DNA of 56,677 bases from Thermoanaerobacter uzonensis DSM 18761 (lineage in GTDB: Bacteria > Bacillota > Thermoanaerobacteria > Thermoanaerobacterales > Thermoanaerobacteraceae): assembly GCF_900129115.1 (NCBI RefSeq), contig NZ_FQUR01000017.1, positions 1 through 56,677 on the forward strand, in the 5' to 3' direction. The position numbers and the translations under genes were made by a program. Below are positions 1-7,387 of the stretch, one piece after another; position 1 is the stretch's first letter; each line of letters begins with the position of its first letter. A model generated the notes under the pieces. It made no database searches. It worked only from the letters and a program-made list of their open reading frames with translations, and was not told the origin of the DNA.

Positions 1-110
1 TTCTGTGTTGTTTTGTTTTCCATAATCTATTTTATCACAGGGGTTGTCTCTTGTTTTTTTTCACTTAAAAAATCCTACGATAATTTTACACTATCATTTA
101 GTTTTACAAA

Positions 111-137
111 AATAAAAAAGAGAGAAGCACCTCTCTC
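111..137 (-). terminator. Intrinsic terminator of the nrdDG operon
   Basis: Read leftward, a 6-bp stem (GAGAGA/TCTCTC) with a short loop is followed by a T-rich run. It overlaps the nrdG stop codon, so it directly ends the operon. The remaining bases to the left edge hold no gene I can support. Confidence 0.75.
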
Positions 138-822
138 ATACTCTTATTAATATTTCGCCAAAATTTTCATTCAGTTTTTCTTTTATTTTTTTTAAAAAGT
201 TAACATCACATTCTTGAATTCCACTTTTCTCCTTATCTAATACTCCTTCATCATACTTGTACATTTGTAAAACATACCTTTTCGCAGGAAAAATCCAATC
301 AGCTAAAGCCTTAAAATCTTCTAAAGTAAGTAGTTTATCATTTACAGTAGTTCTAAATTCGTAATCTATATTAGAATTTTTAACTATCTCTACACTTTTT
401 TTAACATTATCTATATCCTTTTTGTTTTTTAAAAATATGCCATATTTTTCTATTGGCGCCTTTATATCCATAGCTATATAATCGAGCAATCTTTCATATA
501 ATAAATTTTCTAACACTTGTGGCCTTGATCCATTAGTGTCAAGCTTAACCTCAAAATTTAAGTCCTTTATATTTTTTATAAAATCTTTTAATCCTTTCCA
601 AAGAGTAGGTTCTCCGCCTGTAATACATACTCCTTCTATCAAATTTGCTCTCTTTTTAAGGTAGTCAAAAAACTCCTTTTCACTCCGTATACCTTCCCTT
701 ATTTGAATTAAATAAGAGTTATGGCAGTAAGGACACTTAAAATTGCAGCCACTTACAAAAACAGTGGCTGCAATTTTTCCTGGGAAATCAGAAAAAGAAA
801 CAGGCATAAAATCGTACATCAT
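136..822 (-). CDS. nrdG: Anaerobic ribonucleoside-triphosphate reductase activating protein (radical SAM)
   Basis: Radical SAM activase that installs the glycyl radical on NrdD. The N-terminus carries the cluster-binding CNFKCPYC motif (C26, C30, C33), followed by the glycine-rich TGGEPTL motif that contacts S-adenosylmethionine. At 228 residues it resembles the longer NrdG/pyruvate-formate-lyase-activase type, not the roughly 155-residue E. coli form. The ATG start overlaps the nrdD stop by 4 bases (ATGA), indicating translational coupling, and AAGGAA lies upstream. An immediate second ATG is an equally possible start. It is the last gene of the riboswitch-controlled operon. Confidence 0.93.
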   Translation of the reverse strand: MMYDFMPVSFSDFPGKIAATVFVSGCNFKCPYCHNSYLIQIREGIRSEKEFFDYLKKRANLIEGVCITGGEPTLWKGLKDFIKNIKDLNFEVKLDTNGSRPQVLENLLYERLLDYIAMDIKAPIEKYGIFLKNKKDIDNVKKSVEIVKNSNIDYEFRTTVNDKLLTLEDFKALADWIFPAKRYVLQMYKYDEGVLDKEKSGIQECDVNFLKKIKEKLNENFGEILIRV

Positions 823-2897
823 ATAACAAATTCCTTTCTGTCCTTAAACTCTTTTTTCTTCCCTTCATTCCAATTCTTTACTGGCCTATAATATCCAACT
901 ACGCGGCTGTAAACCTCACATTCTTTCCCACAGTAAGGACATTCAAAATGTTCCCCAGAAATATACCCATGGTCTTCACAGATTGAAAAAGTTGGAGTTA
1001 TAGTGTAATAAGGAATTCTATAATTATAAGCTATTTTTTTGACTAGAGCTTTGCAGGTAGTAACATCATTTATACTCTCTCCAATAAATCCGTGAAATAC
1101 TGTACCTCCTGTGTATTTTGTTTGTAACTCTTCTTGTAAGTCTAAAGCAGTAAATATATCTTCCGTAAAGTCTACAGGAAGCTGTGTTGAATTTGTATAG
1201 TAAGGCACATCGCTACCTGCAGTTATTATATCGGGGAATAATTCTTTATCTTTTTTAGCCAATCTATAGGAAGCTCCTTCTGCAGGGGAGGCTTCTAAAT
1301 TATACATGAAATTAGATTCTAATTGATATTGTTCTAATTTATGCCTCATAAAATCTAATACTTCAAGTGCAAATTTCCTTCCCTCTTCACTGACTATGCT
1401 CATTCCTATGAAATTTAATAGTGCTTCATTCATTCCAATGAGTCCTATCGTGTTAAAATGATTTTGCCAGTAAAATCCAAATCTCTTTTTTATATCTCTT
1501 AAGTAAAATTTTGAATAAGGATACAATCCCATTTCAGTCATCTTCTCTAAAATTTCTCTTTTTATTTCAAGGCTTGTTTTTGCAATATCCATAAGTTTTT
1601 CTAACCTTTGGAAAAACTCTCCTTTTGATTTGGATAAATATCCAATTCTTGGCATATTTATTGTTACAACTCCTATTGATCCTGTAAGAGGATTCGCTCC
1701 AAAAAGCCCTCCCCCACGCTTTCTTAATTCTCTGTTGTCCAACCTCAACCGACAGCACATACTACGCACATCATTTGGATCTAAATCACTATTTACAAAA
1801 TTACTAAAATAGGGTAAACCATACTTCGCAGTCATTTCCATTATTTTATTTATGACAGAACTATCCCAGTCAAAATTTTTAGTTATATTATAAGTTGGTA
1901 TTGGAAAAGTAAATATCCTGCCACTGGCATCTCCTTCCATCATAACTTCTGCAAATGCTATATTTAACATGTCCATTTCTTTTTGAAATTCTTTATACGT
2001 TTTATCCATCAATTGACCGCCAATTATAACAGGTTCATCTGTCATAATCTCCGGTACCACAAGATCCATAGTTATGTTTGTAAAAGGAGTTTGAAATCCC
2101 ACTCTAGTTGGAACATTTATGTTAAATATAAACTCCTGTAAAGCCTGTTTGACCTCTTTGTAAGAAAGATTATCGTAATATATAAAAGGTGCTAAATAGG
2201 TATCAAAATTAGAAAAAGCTTGTGCACCGGCTGCTTCCCCTTGAAGTGTATAGAAAAAATTTACAATCTGTCCAAGAGCGGACCTAAAGTGCTTTGGAGG
2301 TTTGCTTTGAACTTTCCCCTCTACCCCTGTAAATCCAGAAAGCAGTAAATCCCTTAAATCCCATCCACAGCAATACACAGATAAAAGGCCTAAGTCATGA
2401 ATGTGCAAATCTCCATTTACATGGGCATCTCTAACTTCTGGAGGATATATTTTGTTTAACCAGTAATGAGCTGTTATCGTACTGGAGATATGATTATTTA
2501 AACCTTGAAGTGAATAACTCATATTGCTATTTTCATTAACTCTCCAATCTTGTTTCCCTATGTATTCATCCACCATTTTTTCAATGTCCATAAACATTTT
2601 TTTAAATTCTCTTATCTCTTGATGCTGTTTTCTGTACAAAATATAGGCCTTTGCCGCTTTAGCATGACCATGCTTTATTAAGTATTGCTCTACAATATCT
2701 TGAATCTGCTCTACACTGGCTATTCCTTCTAAATTATTTTCTACGTACTCTGTTACTTCATCTGCTATTTCAAGGGCATCTTTGTATTCCCCTTCTTCCA
2801 CTGCCTTAAAAGCTTTGTATATAGCATTTACAATCTTTATCTTATCAAACTCAACTTCCCTTCCATCTCTTTTTATAACCTTCATAGCAATTTTCAT
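819..2897 (-). CDS. nrdD: Anaerobic (class III) ribonucleoside-triphosphate reductase
   Basis: Oxygen-sensitive glycyl-radical enzyme that makes deoxyribonucleotides from ribonucleoside triphosphates, with formate as usual reductant. An N-terminal ATP-cone begins near VIKRDGREVEFDK. The C-terminus has the zinc-binding cysteines (SICEDHGY and CPYCGKEC) and the glycyl-radical loop VVGYYRPVKNWN, so the enzyme looks intact at 692 residues. The start is supported by GGAGG nine bases upstream; a second ATG five codons in is a weaker alternative. It overlaps nrdG. A long leader containing a cobalamin riboswitch precedes it, although the enzyme itself does not use B12. Confidence 0.95.
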   Translation of the reverse strand: MKIAMKVIKRDGREVEFDKIKIVNAIYKAFKAVEEGEYKDALEIADEVTEYVENNLEGIASVEQIQDIVEQYLIKHGHAKAAKAYILYRKQHQEIREFKKMFMDIEKMVDEYIGKQDWRVNENSNMSYSLQGLNNHISSTITAHYWLNKIYPPEVRDAHVNGDLHIHDLGLLSVYCCGWDLRDLLLSGFTGVEGKVQSKPPKHFRSALGQIVNFFYTLQGEAAGAQAFSNFDTYLAPFIYYDNLSYKEVKQALQEFIFNINVPTRVGFQTPFTNITMDLVVPEIMTDEPVIIGGQLMDKTYKEFQKEMDMLNIAFAEVMMEGDASGRIFTFPIPTYNITKNFDWDSSVINKIMEMTAKYGLPYFSNFVNSDLDPNDVRSMCCRLRLDNRELRKRGGGLFGANPLTGSIGVVTINMPRIGYLSKSKGEFFQRLEKLMDIAKTSLEIKREILEKMTEMGLYPYSKFYLRDIKKRFGFYWQNHFNTIGLIGMNEALLNFIGMSIVSEEGRKFALEVLDFMRHKLEQYQLESNFMYNLEASPAEGASYRLAKKDKELFPDIITAGSDVPYYTNSTQLPVDFTEDIFTALDLQEELQTKYTGGTVFHGFIGESINDVTTCKALVKKIAYNYRIPYYTITPTFSICEDHGYISGEHFECPYCGKECEVYSRVVGYYRPVKNWNEGKKKEFKDRKEFVI

Positions 2898-2937
2898 GAT
2901 TTTAAACCTCCATTCTTTTGTAAAAATAATTAACCCC

Positions 2938-2982
2938 CTTAACTTCTACGTCAAGTTAAGAGGTGTACAAAAGTACCTCACC
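2938..2982 (-). promoter_or_regulatory. Leader hairpins between cobalamin aptamer and nrdD (putative expression platform)
   Basis: Two adjacent inverted repeats lie between the aptamer and the nrdD ribosome binding site: CTTAACTT/AAGTTAAG with a 7-base loop, and a GTAC/GTAC stem extended by GAGG/CCTC. The first is followed in the RNA by a G-run and not a U-run, so it is not a classical terminator. Control by alternative pairing with the upstream GAGGAGG stretch is possible. The mechanism is inference. Confidence 0.45.
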
Positions 2983-3007
2983 TCCTCTATCAACCGTAGA
3001 GCAAGTG

Positions 3008-3213
3008 TAATACAAATACAGGCAGGTCTCCTGACTTAGGTTCATCACTCTTTACGCCTTCCCACCTTTCAAACATCGGGGACAGTTCCTTTTGTTTGAG
3101 CAGACAGTGGCATATTGTAAAGAGCTCACCATCACAGTGGCGGGACCGTGCAGGATTCTCACCTGCTTCCCTTTTAACCCAATTCCCCTTTGAAATTGGG
3201 CACCTGTATCTGT
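3008..3213 (-). ncRNA. Cobalamin (AdoCbl) riboswitch
   Basis: Read leftward, the region has the conserved elements of the cobalamin family in order: P1 strand and ACAGGTGCC, the GGGAAGCAGGTG block, TCCTGCACGGTCCCGCCACT, GATGGTGAGCTC, a second GCCACTG, GGGAAGG, and the B12 box AGTCAGGAGACCTGCC, closed by CCTGTAT pairing with ATACAGG. It sits in the nrdD leader. A peripheral arm at 3070-3098 carries a REP-like sequence. Known logic: B12 binding usually lowers expression, which would fit use of a B12-dependent class II reductase when cobalamin is available. Confidence 0.95.
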
Positions 3214-3269
3214 GTATATTCTATTTTGCACAAAATCTAGTATATTATTTATTAATACCATCAATATAT

Positions 3270-3298
3270 AGTATACCACTGCTTTCTTGCATTGTCAA
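3270..3298 (-). promoter_or_regulatory. SigA-type promoter of the nrdDG leader
   Basis: Read leftward: TTGACA, a 17-base spacer, then TATACT. Predicted transcription would begin about 50 bases before the riboswitch and give a leader of roughly 365 nucleotides before nrdD. Confidence 0.7.
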
Positions 3299-3307
3299 TA
3301 TAAAAAA

Positions 3308-3628
3308 TAAAATAGGCAATTATTTTTGCCCATTTCAAACTGTAGACAAACTTTCGTAAAGGAGATATTTTGCAATCGATGCGACTTGTTACAAAGCGGC
3401 AACAAAACTTAGCAAGACCGAGGGTGGAGGCAGGGCCGAAGCCACGGATGGCGAAGGCGGGCACCTTAAGGCATGGATGCCGATTGTGCCCGGTACCCTG
3501 CCGGAGCTCGAAGGTCGAGCGTTAGTTTTGTCGCTTTTGAACATCGGAGCGACGATGCAAAATATCTCCTTCGAATATTTCTTAACTTTATCAACAAACT
3601 GAAATAGACAATTTTTTTGCCTATTTTA
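3308..3628. repeat. Nested palindromic MITE-like element with a GC-rich structured core
   Basis: The left end (TAAAATAGGCAA...) and the reverse complement of the right end align along almost their whole length: AAATAGGCAA, then CATTTCAAACTGT against TATTTCAGTTTGT, then a 16-base perfect inverted repeat AAGGAGATATTTTGCA at about 3359-3374 and 3556-3571. Inside is a GC-rich core, unlike its AT-rich surroundings, with hairpins GCCACGGATGGC (3441-3452), GGCATGGATGCC (3470-3481), GCTCGAAGGTCGAGC and a GGGCAC/GTGCCC stem. It has no coding capacity. It could be a non-autonomous transposon, a structured RNA, or both. The right end coincides with the stop codon of the neighbouring Fur-family gene. Confidence 0.7.
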
Positions 3629-4087
3629 AATCATTTTTACAGTCCTTTTACAATTACTGCATATTCCATAAAAATTCAATTCTCCATAATATACTTCAAA
3701 GCCATATTTTTTATCTATCATTTTTATATACTTTACCAAATCTGGACTGTAATATTCGTCTATATTACCACAATATTTGCAAATTAAATGAGCGTGAATC
3801 TTTTTTTTGTTAAACATTTTAAGTTCATAGTATTTTTTGTTTCCTATTATATTTTCTGATAATATTCCCTTGCCTACCAAAATTCTTAAATTCCTATAAA
3901 GAGTTGCTACACCATAATGGGACCATTCTTTCCTAACTTCCTCAAGGAGTGTATCAAAATCAAAATGAATATTAGGGCTCTTCAAAAATACCTCTATCAA
4001 AATTTGGCGTTTCTCAGTTATCTTTAAGCCATTTGCTTTCAATGTTTTTATTATTAATGACATCAAATCGTTTTTGTTTTTATCCAT
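3626..4087 (-). CDS. Fur-family metal-dependent transcriptional regulator
   Basis: Winged-helix repressor of the Fur/PerR/Zur class. Visible: the helix-turn-helix region with GVATLYRNL, the HFDFDTL motif, the HAHLICKYCG metal and zinc region, and a C-terminal CSNC pair completing a CxxC...CxxC structural zinc site. I chose the ATG at 4087 (MDKNKND) because GGTGG lies 6 bases upstream; an adjacent ATG at 4090 is equally possible. An in-frame ATG at 4111 lies inside a palindrome at the predicted transcription start and is unlikely. The stop codon lies at the edge of the palindromic element. Which metal or oxidant it senses cannot be read from sequence. Confidence 0.88.
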   Translation of the reverse strand: MDKNKNDLMSLIIKTLKANGLKITEKRQILIEVFLKSPNIHFDFDTLLEEVRKEWSHYGVATLYRNLRILVGKGILSENIIGNKKYYELKMFNKKKIHAHLICKYCGNIDEYYSPDLVKYIKMIDKKYGFEVYYGELNFYGICSNCKRTVKMI

Positions 4088-4106
4088 CATAGACCACCAT
4101 ATTTTT

Positions 4107-4153
4107 AACATATGTTCAATTCAAATATACACCTTTTATTGACATATGTCAAT
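4107..4153 (-). promoter_or_regulatory. fur-family gene promoter with paired CATATG operators
   Basis: Read leftward: TTGACA, 17 bases, TATATT. The -35 box is embedded in a perfect 16-bp palindrome ATTGACATATGTCAAT (4138-4153). A second palindrome AACATATGTT (4107-4116) lies at the predicted start site. The same two-site layout recurs at 15520-15569 and 16071-16124, which suggests a shared regulator, possibly this Fur-family protein (inference). Confidence 0.65.
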
Positions 4154-4200
4154 AAAAAAAGAGGCTTCATACAAAAAGCCTGATGCCTCTTTCCACTAAA

Positions 4201-4803
4201 TTACACATTAACAGCTTCTAATCCTTTTACAGGACAATGAGCGTATTTTCTGTCCTTTGCCACCAGTGTTGTAACTAGTCCTTTAGAATATTTATTAAAA
4301 AGTATATCATGGCCTACGCAAAGACCTATTACTACATTGAGTTCTGTGTTTTCTTGGTTCATTATCTCTGCCTGTGTTATAGGATTGCAAGTAGCAACAA
4401 ATCCCTCTTTATCTTTTTGAATGTCTATATCTTCTATATCAATAGAACCGACTTTACAACAAACAGGAACAATTTTTAAATCATACTGTTCTAATAATTT
4501 TACAAATTGTTTCGCCTCTTTACTCGTAGAATAACAAAATGCAACGCCAATATTTTTAAATCCCATCTGCTTAATAAACTCTATTATTTCTTCAGCTCTA
4601 CTTCTCAACTCTCCATTTTTCTTTTTAGGAAGAGTATTGGCAAAGTTCATTATTTTATGAACCATTTCATCTTGTTTATATATTGCTACTGATTGTTCTA
4701 CTATATCCCTTCTTTCAACGGTAGGACAATTTTTGGGAAAATTAGTCTCTCCTTTAGCACAAGGCTTTTTTGGACATACTCCACAAGTATATATTGATTT
4801 CAT
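4201..4803 (-). CDS. DUF1847-type cysteine-rich (putative metal-binding) protein
   Basis: A 200-residue protein with an N-terminal cysteine cluster (CGVCPKKPC...C), matching what I remember of the DUF1847 family, whose function is not established. The rest looks like an alpha/beta domain with several cysteines (VPVCCKVGS, ATCNPI, GLCVGHD, AHCPVKGL) that could bind metal or an Fe-S cluster. GAGGTG precedes the start. It appears monocistronic, with a clear promoter and a 17-bp palindrome upstream. The neighbouring Fur-family gene is read in the same direction. Confidence 0.75.
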   Translation of the reverse strand: MKSIYTCGVCPKKPCAKGETNFPKNCPTVERRDIVEQSVAIYKQDEMVHKIMNFANTLPKKKNGELRSRAEEIIEFIKQMGFKNIGVAFCYSTSKEAKQFVKLLEQYDLKIVPVCCKVGSIDIEDIDIQKDKEGFVATCNPITQAEIMNQENTELNVVIGLCVGHDILFNKYSKGLVTTLVAKDRKYAHCPVKGLEAVNV

Positions 4804-4815
4804 TTAATTCACCTC

Positions 4816-4875
4816 TTGTATACTGTATACAATATTCGCTAAAAAAATTATAGCATATCCCTCTCCCCTGTGCAA
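4816..4875 (-). promoter_or_regulatory. DUF1847 gene promoter and 17-bp palindromic operator
   Basis: Read leftward: TTGCAC, 17 bases, TATAAT, then a perfect palindrome TTGTATACTGTATACAA (4816-4832) between the predicted start site and the ribosome binding site. An 8-1-8 palindrome of this kind resembles GntR-type operators; which protein binds is unknown. Confidence 0.6.
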
Positions 4876-4983
4876 GGGGGTTATTCTTCAAAGCAATCTC
4901 TACAGACCTTTTTCCCTTCCTTAAATCTTATCTCATTCTCCACAACATATTGCTACATATTTCACATTATATTAAAGTGTATA

Positions 4984-5400
4984 TTACAATGTATCCTCTG
5001 GACCTTCTATGCTGTCAAGTTCATAAACATAAGGCTTTATATCTAGTATAGGACTTCCATCTAAGGCATCCACACCTTTTACATAAAGTTTATTACCTTC
5101 CACCTTTACAAGGTCTGCCACACAAAAGGCTATAGGATTGGGTCTATTAGGCGAACGCGTAGCAAAAACTCCCTTTATCTCCGGTCCCCACGGAGTAGCT
5201 GTTTTTATCACGTCTCTTCTCCCTAAATGGCACCAGTAAAGAACTATTATGTGCTTCTTCTCTTCTATATTTTGAATTCCTTCCTGAAACTCAGGATATA
5301 TTTCCAGTATAGCTTCCTCATTCATAACCCTTCCTTGATGAGGAGCTTCCCCTTTTCTTTTATAAGGACTGTGTATCACACCTATAGATATCAATTCCAC
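4984..5400 (-). CDS. trmO: tRNA (t6A37) N6-methyltransferase TrmO family (TsaA/UPF0066)
   Basis: A 138-residue single-domain TsaA/UPF0066 protein. In characterised members it uses S-adenosylmethionine to methylate N6 of threonylcarbamoyladenosine at position 37 of tRNA-Thr. Family signatures are the N-terminal IGVIHSPYK and the central SPNRPNPIAF block that forms the SAM pocket, followed by VDALDGSPILDIKPY. The start is GTG, 8 bases after AAGGGG. It lies between the DUF1847 gene and the ABC operon, all read leftward, but a REP-like doublet separates it from the latter. Short single-domain forms are common in Firmicutes and archaea. Confidence 0.85.
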   Translation of the reverse strand: MELISIGVIHSPYKRKGEAPHQGRVMNEEAILEIYPEFQEGIQNIEEKKHIIVLYWCHLGRRDVIKTATPWGPEIKGVFATRSPNRPNPIAFCVADLVKVEGNKLYVKGVDALDGSPILDIKPYVYELDSIEGPEDTL

Positions 5401-5441
5401 GTCAATTACCCCTTCCTTTCTGTTAAAGTAGAATAAAAATT

Positions 5442-5505
5442 CAGACGGGAGGGACAGTTCCTCCTGTCTGAAAACTCAGACGGAAGGAACCGTCCCCCTT
5501 GTCTT
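5442..5505. repeat. REP-like inverted-repeat doublet
   Basis: Two tandem near-palindromes begin with CAGACGG and contain GGGACAGTTCC and GGAACCGTCCCC cores, separated by six bases. Each could fold into a hairpin. An imperfect 15-base direct repeat, CTGTTAAAGT(A/G)GAAT, flanks the pair at 5420-5434 and 5510-5524. A related core occurs in the cobalamin riboswitch (3070-3098). Confidence 0.65.
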
Positions 5506-5511
5506 AAGCTG

Positions 5512-6264
5512 TTAAAGTGGAATGACAACGGGTACTCCTCGGCAGGTTTCTACTGCAACAGGAATCCCATATACAGCCTCTATGTTTTCTTCAGTCATAA
5601 CTTCCATTCCACCATAGGTAAAAATGGTATTGTCTTTTAAAAGCAAAAATTTATCTGAAAATCTCAAAGCCAAATTCAAATCGTGAATTATTACAATTGC
5701 GGCGATATTCTGCTCTTTTACAGTATCTTTTATAATTTTTAAAACCTCAATCTGGTTTTTTAAATCCAAATTATTCGTAGGCTCATCTAATAGCATAACA
5801 ACTGGTTGCTGCGCCAAAGCCCGCGCTATAACCACTTTTTGCAATTCTCCACCGCTTAACTCATTTAAGTATCTCAAAGCAAGTTTTTCTAAATCAAACT
5901 TTTTTAAAACCTCATTTACAATTTTTATGTCCTTTTCAGTAATGTCCCACTTTATATAGGGCTTTCTCCCCAAAAGCACAGCATCAAATACTGTAAACCG
6001 AGCATTTTCATTTTTTTGAGAGACATATCCAATTTTCTTTGCGATTTCCACTCTGCTGAGTTTTGAAACCTCGTATTTTTCAATATATATGGTGCCTTTG
6101 TGGGGCTTCAAAATCCTGTTTATACACTTTAAAAGAGTAGACTTCCCAGCTCCATTATTCCCCAAAATAGACAAAACTTCTCCTCTTCCAAGATGAAATT
6201 TTACATTTCTTAACACAGGAACGCTGGTGTAACTAAATTCTATACCATCTATGTTTAAAATCAC
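5512..6264 (-). CDS. Fec/Btu-type ABC transporter ATP-binding protein
   Basis: Cytoplasmic ATPase of a metal-chelate importer (siderophore/heme/cobalamin/oxyanion class). Motifs in order: Walker A GNNGAGKST, Q-loop, signature LSGGELQ, Walker B VVMLLDEPTNNLD and switch histidine VIIHDLNL. The length of 250 residues is normal. The start is GTG and overlaps the permease stop by 4 bases (GTGA), so the two are translationally coupled. It is the last gene of a three-gene leftward operon: binding protein, permease, ATPase. The substrate cannot be fixed from sequence. Confidence 0.88.
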   Translation of the reverse strand: MILNIDGIEFSYTSVPVLRNVKFHLGRGEVLSILGNNGAGKSTLLKCINRILKPHKGTIYIEKYEVSKLSRVEIAKKIGYVSQKNENARFTVFDAVLLGRKPYIKWDITEKDIKIVNEVLKKFDLEKLALRYLNELSGGELQKVVIARALAQQPVVMLLDEPTNNLDLKNQIEVLKIIKDTVKEQNIAAIVIIHDLNLALRFSDKFLLLKDNTIFTYGGMEVMTEENIEAVYGIPVAVETCRGVPVVIPL

Positions 6265-7322
6265 CTTCTATACCCCCTAGAAAGTACATACAGGAAAACC
6301 GGGGCACCTAAAAAGGAAGTGATAGCTCCAACGGGCAGAACTATCGGAGATATTATTGTCCTGCCCAGAGTATCTGAAGCAAGAAGTATCAGTGCACCTA
6401 TTGCAGAAGACGCAGGAATTAAAAACCTGTGGTCTCCTCCAATTAATCTTCTCATTATGTGAGGTCCAACAAGTCCAATAAAGCCTATTATGCCTACAAA
6501 AGATGTAATCACTGCAGCAACAAGAGAAGACATAAACATGCCATAAAGCCTTATCTTCTCAACTTCTACGCCTAACCCCTTTGCCGTCTCCTCTCCGCTG
6601 TCTAAAGCATTGTAATTCCATCGGTTTAACATAAAATATACAAGTGAAATCCCTACCACAACAGACATTATAGTTAAATCTCTCCAGGAAGCCCTTCCCA
6701 AATCGCCAAAAGTCCAGAAAACTATTGAAGCAACTTTTACATCATCTGCAAAGTACTGCAAAATCATTGTAATAGCAGAAAATAAGGACCCAAGTGCAAC
6801 GCCAGCGAGGACCATCGCTTCAGGTGTAACTCTAAAATTTTTCGCCAGAATAAGCACAACTAGAGTGGAACCCATAGACCCCAAAAAAGCAAAGATGACC
6901 ACAAGATAGGGGTTGTTTATTATTACAGAATCAGGATTTGTAGTGCTTCCTGCCCCAAATAAGATAATGGCAACTGCCGCTCCAAAAGCTGCACCCTGTG
7001 ATATGCCTAAAGTAAAAGGTGACGCCAAGGGATTTCTTAATATGCTTTGCGTAACACACCCAGCTACAGAAAGACCTATTCCAGCCACCATCGCCGACAA
7101 AACCCTTGGCATCCTTATATTCCACACAATTATCCTGAATCTTTCTTCCCCTTGTCCTACCAAAGTTTTTACCACATCCTTCACACTAAGTCCTGCAGAG
7201 CCAGCATTTATGGCATATAAAGCAAGGAGAAAAATTACTAATATGGTAAGAAGTATTATCCATATTTTTCTTCTTATATAACGATTGTAACTTTCAGGTA
7301 CCGCCTCTAATATCAACTTCAA
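6261..7322 (-). CDS. FecCD-family metal-chelate ABC transporter permease
   Basis: Integral membrane permease with about ten hydrophobic segments. Recognisable family stretches are MPRVLSAMVAGIGLSVAGC near the first third, NPLASPFTLGISQGAAFGA, and the C-terminal GFIGLVGPHIMRRLIGGDHR coupling region that docks on the ATPase. Length (353 residues) is as expected. The start appears to be TTG with GGGGA upstream. A strong hairpin without a T-run separates it from the binding-protein gene, so message for the binding protein may be more stable than that for the membrane genes. Confidence 0.87.
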   Translation of the reverse strand: MKLILEAVPESYNRYIRRKIWIILLTILVIFLLALYAINAGSAGLSVKDVVKTLVGQGEERFRIIVWNIRMPRVLSAMVAGIGLSVAGCVTQSILRNPLASPFTLGISQGAAFGAAVAIILFGAGSTTNPDSVIINNPYLVVIFAFLGSMGSTLVVLILAKNFRVTPEAMVLAGVALGSLFSAITMILQYFADDVKVASIVFWTFGDLGRASWRDLTIMSVVVGISLVYFMLNRWNYNALDSGEETAKGLGVEVEKIRLYGMFMSSLVAAVITSFVGIIGFIGLVGPHIMRRLIGGDHRFLIPASSAIGALILLASDTLGRTIISPIVLPVGAITSFLGAPVFLYVLSRGYRR

Positions 7323-7345
7323 GACTTCATCCCCTCATCTTTATA

Positions 7346-7370
7346 ATTCCCCCACACAACGTGGGGGAAT
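7346..7370 (-). promoter_or_regulatory. Intercistronic hairpin in the metal-chelate transporter operon
   Basis: A perfect 10-bp stem (ATTCCCCCAC/GTGGGGGAAT) with a 5-base loop lies between the binding protein and permease genes. No T-run follows, so an mRNA-stabilising or partially attenuating role is more likely than full termination. Confidence 0.6.
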
Positions 7371-7387
7371 TTATCTTTGATTATACC

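Noticed and set aside
3358-3575. GC-rich core as a known large RNA (OLE, HEARO/omega RNA)
   Set aside because: No associated OLE or IscB-type gene is present and I cannot match a conserved core; the dyad symmetry fits a MITE-like element better.
4138-4153. Palindrome as a classical Fur box
   Set aside because: The sequence is not GATAAT-type and has even symmetry; kept only as a putative operator for an undefined regulator.
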